Assembly (NCBI GenBank): GCA_963514095.1
Contig: OY741271.1
Coordinates: forward strand, 24,666,746 to 24,730,745
Length of the DNA stretch: 64,000 nt
Direction of reading: 5' to 3'
Source of the DNA: Eutrigla gurnardus
Lineage: Eukaryota > Chordata > Actinopteri > Perciformes > Triglidae
Of this stretch, positions 60,520 to 64,000 are shown piece by piece. Made by a program: the position numbers and the translations under genes. Each line of letters begins with the position of its first letter. The first letter of the stretch is position 1. The notes beneath the pieces were generated by a model. It had not been told where the DNA came from. It saw nothing but the letters and a program-made list of their open reading frames with translations, and did no database searches.

Positions 60520-60640
60520 TTGATTCATGTTGGTTCTCATGTTGATTCATGTGTGTTCTCATGTTGATTCATGTTGGTTCATGTGTATTCTCATGTTGAT
60601 TCATGTTGGTTCTCATGTTGATTCATGTTGGTTCTCATTG
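60520..60640. repeat. 22-bp tandem repeat
   Basis: About six copies of a unit around TTGATTCATGTTGGTTCTCA with some partial units. Confidence 0.85.
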
Positions 60641-61983
60641 AACGGAGTTCTCTAAAGTGACGGCCGTGTTGTGCTAATTCCAACGTTACAGTCTGACGTG
60701 ATGTTTTTGCAGCATTCAGACAGCTGTTAAATAGGGTTGAATGATAGTAATAATCTGTGTTTTTTCCCCAGAGTGCACGTCATCGGGACGAACGTGATTT
60801 CAGCGCCGAAGTGTTCGTGGCGTCACGTTTCTCTCTCCCGTTTAAATCTATTGCAGAATACTTGTGTTCTCTCTCTCAGAGAGAACACATAACAAAGTCA
60901 TTTCTTGGTTGCTTTACATTTTGTTTCCCTGCAATAATTACTGTAGTTTCATAACACACACATATTGTTATTATTATTATTGTTATTATAGGAACTCTGT
61001 TCATTTGTTGATGCTATTTTCCTGCTTGTTGTAATGTTGCATATTTTGAAAAGTAAAAGGTTTTCATTCCTAGACTTCTAGGACACTTCTGAGCTACAGC
61101 CAGACCAGACAAGTCCACATCAGACTGGGTTTAATCCAGTCCCAGTTCCCTCATTCAGAGAACCAGTCCAGTTCAGCCCCCTCACAGTGAGGATCGGCTC
61201 AGCGTTCAGGTCTCAGCACAGATCTGTTAAACACCACCAGAGTTTGGGTCCTTCACCTTGAAGTGGATTCAGTTCCACTCAGTTCTGGACCCGTTGTTGG
61301 GGTTTAAACCGACAACCTTTACATGTTAAGTATTGAAGGTCTCGAAACTGTCCTGGTTTAAACTGTACGTATTGTTTTTAAGCTACATGGGCCTGAAGGA
61401 CCAGCATTCATGTGATCAATAAATGATCTCCAGATCGTCTCCATCGCACCTTTTCCCCGATCACAGGTGAGTCTGACTGATTCTCCGATTGGTCGGCAAT
61501 GCCTCAACTTCCCTTTCCAGAAGCAGGACCCGTCAGGTTTAGACTGAGATATATTTCACGCCCATCTAAAGGGGCTGAAAGTCTTTGGAGCATTGTTTCC
61601 ACCGGACGAACCCTCCAAACTGCGGAGACAGGATTTGCAATGTCGGAGTTTAAATGAACAGGAGGAAGCATTCTTGAGACCTCGGAAAGGAGAGCATTCA
61701 TTGTTCCTTCGCAAATCTTTTGCCTGATTTCCCACCTCAACGTTTTTTTCTCTAAATACATTTAGTCTCCGTTAAGTGTCTCCGATAATCCGCAAAATGG
61801 CGAGAGGAAGTGAAAGCAACCAGCGGTACTCAAAGTATCCTTCTGAGTAGTGTTTGTCCCCGAAATCTCGCAGTGCCCCGGGATCAGGATCGGAGGTCGG
61901 AAGGAGGTTCACAGGGAAGTCGGCTGGTGGGGTGGTGGGGTTGGGTGTCCAGGGGGGAAGGTGGCGGATGCCGTGGGCGGAGG

Positions 61984-63580
61984 TTACAAAGAGGAGATTT
62001 TGACGGTGTCCTGGGTGTAGGCGGTGGCTCGGGTGTTGCGCAGGATGCCGGGGATGGGGGCGGGCGACGGCGGGAGGCTCTCGTCGGGGGAGTTGGCGGG
62101 CGGCGTGGGGATGCTGATGATGGCGGCAGTGAAATCTTGTTCCCCACAGTTCAGCTTCAAGTCGCCCATCTGGGCGTTGAGACTGGAACGACTGAGGAGG
62201 GAAAACACAGATTTGTTTTATTTGTAATGAGGATGTTCGTGAGAAATATCTGAGTATTTAAAAAAGTGACAAACTTTTAACTTAAACTCCTTTTAACCAA
62301 GGACCCCCAAGGCCTATCGAGACCCGGTGGAGGGACCCCCTATTACATATCATATAATGTTCCTTATTAAACCAATAATAATGTGTAGTGCAGCCTATAG
62401 TTCCATGTATAACAGTACTTTGTAATGATGGATGGATACAATGTTAAGACATTAAAATAATAATTCTTGACAGATTCATATTTTAATTCTATTTTGACAT
62501 TTCTACTTCACAATTTCTCAAAATAATATTACACCAACAGGAAGATGTACATTTGCTTAATATAGGTTGAATTCCTGTAACGGTAGATTTTTGGACATTT
62601 CAGGGACCCACCTGCAGTAACTCTGCAGACCCCCTAGGGGTCCCAAACCCACTGTTTAAGATCTATGGTTAAAAGTAGTAAAAAATAAAGCCTGTAGTAA
62701 GTAAGTTCAAGTCCATTATCTCAAATTAAAGTGTGTTTCCCGAGGTAAACGATACAATATGGTGTTCCACAAGGCTCCGTTTTCGGACATCTGCTCTTCT
62801 CGGCTTGTATCCAGCATCTTAGTGTGTCTAGTGCTAGAAGAAAAACAAAATGATGTACGTTTGTGGCGGTATGGAGGTGGTCTTGATGTGCAGCGTGTCG
62901 AGCTCCTGGATGCTCCCCCGGCTGACCGACACCGTGGAGTTCGCCAGGCGCATGGCGGCTCTCCTCCGGGCCCGGCGGGGGCAGCAGCCGGTGGAGTTGT
63001 TCTGGGCCCCCTGCTGGCTGGACAGCGAGGTGCTGCGACTGGTCCGGTAGCCCACCGACTCCGTCATGCACAGCTCGCTGTAGTTCATCTCATTGGTGAA
63101 CTCGTGGTTCTGCGAGGAAGAACGGAGCAACAAACACACACAACGTCAAAGTCCATGTTTCTTGTTCAGTTGAAACCAAAGAACTAGAACGGACACTGAA
63201 CTGTCTTCAGATGTCCTGTGACAAAAGAAATGGTGGGGGTGTAAAGTGATGTCACAGCTCAGCAGGAAGAGAGAGGACGTAGCTCTGGAGATGATTGGAT
63301 AGTTTGCTAGGTAGCTTAGTAGCTAGACAGCTAGTCAGCTAGTTAGCGAGTTAGCTTGTCCTCCAGAATTGTGGGGAAGGTGGAGGAGCGTTATATCTAG
63401 TTCGCCAGCCGGCTGTTCGGCTGGTTAAGCTAGCTATCTTATTAAAATGACCTTGCTAATTCCGCTGTGATTGGCTGAACTCACCGTCGTCTTCTCCAGA
63501 CAGTGCAGCAGGTGGTTGTGTTGATGCTCGAACGCCGATCTGTTCTTCACACACAGAGCCGTGCTGTTGCTGTGCGGGTC
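61984..63580 (-). CDS. kcnd1: Kv4 voltage-gated potassium channel, C-terminal part (KCND1-like), partial
   Basis: Only the last three coding exons are inside the window: 63485-63580, 62859-63109 and 61984-62191 on the minus strand, 184 residues plus stop. The membrane core and T1 domain must lie to the right of 64000. Family-diagnostic parts: FEHQHNHLLHCLEKTT, the Kv4 motif before the C-terminal tail, then TSRSTSLSSQQG, CCPRRARRRAA, RLANSTVSVSRGSIQELD, RSSLNAQMGDLKLNC, AAIISIPTPPANSPDES, and the terminal VKISSL. The RRARRRA/RLANST and VKISSL endings resemble KCND1 more than KCND2 or KCND3 (which end SAL). Kv4 channels carry transient A-type current, and their tails bind auxiliary subunits and PDZ proteins. 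The donor of the middle exon (CCACAAAC|GTACAT) is weak but gives the expected PQTRSSLNAQ junction. A hAT-like element lies in the last intron. Confidence 0.9.
62295..62672. mobile_element. hAT-like non-autonomous element, copy 3
   Basis: Lies in the last intron of kcnd1. It shares ACCAATAATAATGTGTAGTG, GCAGCCTATAGTTCCATGT and CTGCAGTAACTCTGCAGACC with copies at 9951-10417 and 32284-32714. Both ends are slightly eroded and no clear target duplication was found. Confidence 0.75.
63228..63350. repeat. Dispersed repeat with GCTAGCTAG tail, copy 2
   Basis: Matches 2480-2635 through TGTAAAGTGATGTCACAGCT and CAGGAAGAG, then AGCTAG-rich sequence. It is in the kcnd1 intron between exons 62859-63109 and 63485-63580. 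Confidence 0.7.
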
Positions 63581-64000
63581 CTGAACAACACAACCACAAA
63601 TAGATGTTACAAATACAATCACAATAAAGATCATTGAGACTCGATTGTTTCATCAGACGGAAACAAGACAAATAAAGTGAGAATCAACAAAGAACTCAAC
63701 GTTGACAAAGATGTTTTTCTTTCCTTCTCCTTGTGTTTTCGATAACTGGAGAGGTTTTCCAGGACATCTGGTGAAATGTGAATGTTGACCGACTGATTCC
63801 TCAGAAACAGGATGAAAGTGTGGAGAAAACCTTGTCGAGGAACTGATCTGCATTTAAAGGCCGTGATGAAGAAGTGATCCTTGTAAAGACTGATGATGAG
63901 TCGGGATTCAGACGTATAAAATTATATCATCTGCATAAAAGTTGATGTCACTTTCATGTCATTTTGTCATGAAATGTGTTCCTTCTCCCTGGAGGATGAA
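63581..64000. other. Intron of kcnd1 running off the window
   Basis: No further kcnd1 exon was recognised between 63581 and the window end, so the preceding exon must lie beyond 64000. Confidence 0.6.

Larger units (their letters stand above)
56659..61983. other. Interval between st14 and kcnd1
   Basis: About 5.3 kb with no recognised gene. The first 400 bp contains the st14 5' leader and a CpG-containing promoter-like stretch. Next are an AAT array (57248-57287), an AT-rich block with degenerate internal duplications (58090-59110), a CA array (59394-59440), and a 22-bp TTGATTCATGTTGG-type repeat (60520-60640). The right part, up to 61983, is probably the kcnd1 3' untranslated region. Confidence 0.6.

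Noticed and set aside
61810..62253. 147-residue plus-strand frame
   Set aside because: It is the antisense of the kcnd1 last exon, whose minus-strand frame matches the Kv4 tail.

Overview
The window is vertebrate nuclear DNA, almost certainly from a ray-finned (teleost) fish. Genes are split into many short exons with GT-AG introns. Dinucleotide (CA/TG)n arrays are very dense, and fish-type repeats (tRNA-derived SINE, hAT-like non-autonomous elements, minisatellites) fill the gaps. Every recognised protein is a vertebrate family member, identified by reading exons directly and comparing them with remembered family sequences. No database search was run.

Six protein genes are supported. From left to right: ptpn18 (minus strand, 16 coding exons, 4363-13265), a PEST-family tyrosine phosphatase; gpr37l1 (plus, 4 coding exons, 15386-20385), an orphan peptide-receptor-like GPCR; arl8a (minus, 7 exons, 31008-34566), a lysosomal small GTPase; ptpn7 (minus, 9 exons, 37190-40476), the MAPK-binding phosphatase HePTP; st14 (minus, 19 exons, 46779-56658), the type II transmembrane serine protease matriptase; and kcnd1 (minus, last three coding exons, 61984-63580), a Kv4 potassium channel cut by the right edge. 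The reconstructed reading frames close without internal stops (ptpn18 465 aa, gpr37l1 510 aa, arl8a 187 aa, ptpn7 427 aa, st14 848 aa), close to the usual family lengths except ptpn7.

The block gpr37l1-arl8a-ptpn7 matches the human 1q32.1 order. ptpn18, st14 and kcnd1 lie on other human chromosomes, so the neighbourhood is a fish-specific or ancestral arrangement. ptpn18 and gpr37l1 are head to head about 2.1 kb apart. gpr37l1 and arl8a are tail to tail about 10.6 kb apart. The genes are not a pathway, although two cytosolic tyrosine phosphatases sit within 25 kb of each other.

The non-coding part is mainly repeats. They include a 1.3-kb array of a 22-bp unit with a 19-unit higher-order copy (26236-27512), an 18-bp minisatellite upstream of ptpn18, and a 31-bp array that duplicates an exon end and its splice donor in ptpn18. 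There is also a 1.8-kb fold-back element in gpr37l1 intron 1, with related pieces elsewhere, three hAT-like elements in introns of three genes, a SINE with a 12-bp target duplication, and two perfect hairpins.

I found no clearly new biological system. The most interesting signals are long TG/CA arrays abutting splice sites of ptpn18 and ptpn7, the duplicated splice-donor array, an acidic microsatellite-encoded insert in the ptpn7 catalytic domain, and two local departures of st14 from mammalian matriptase (the SEA cleavage site and a lost CUB1 disulfide).
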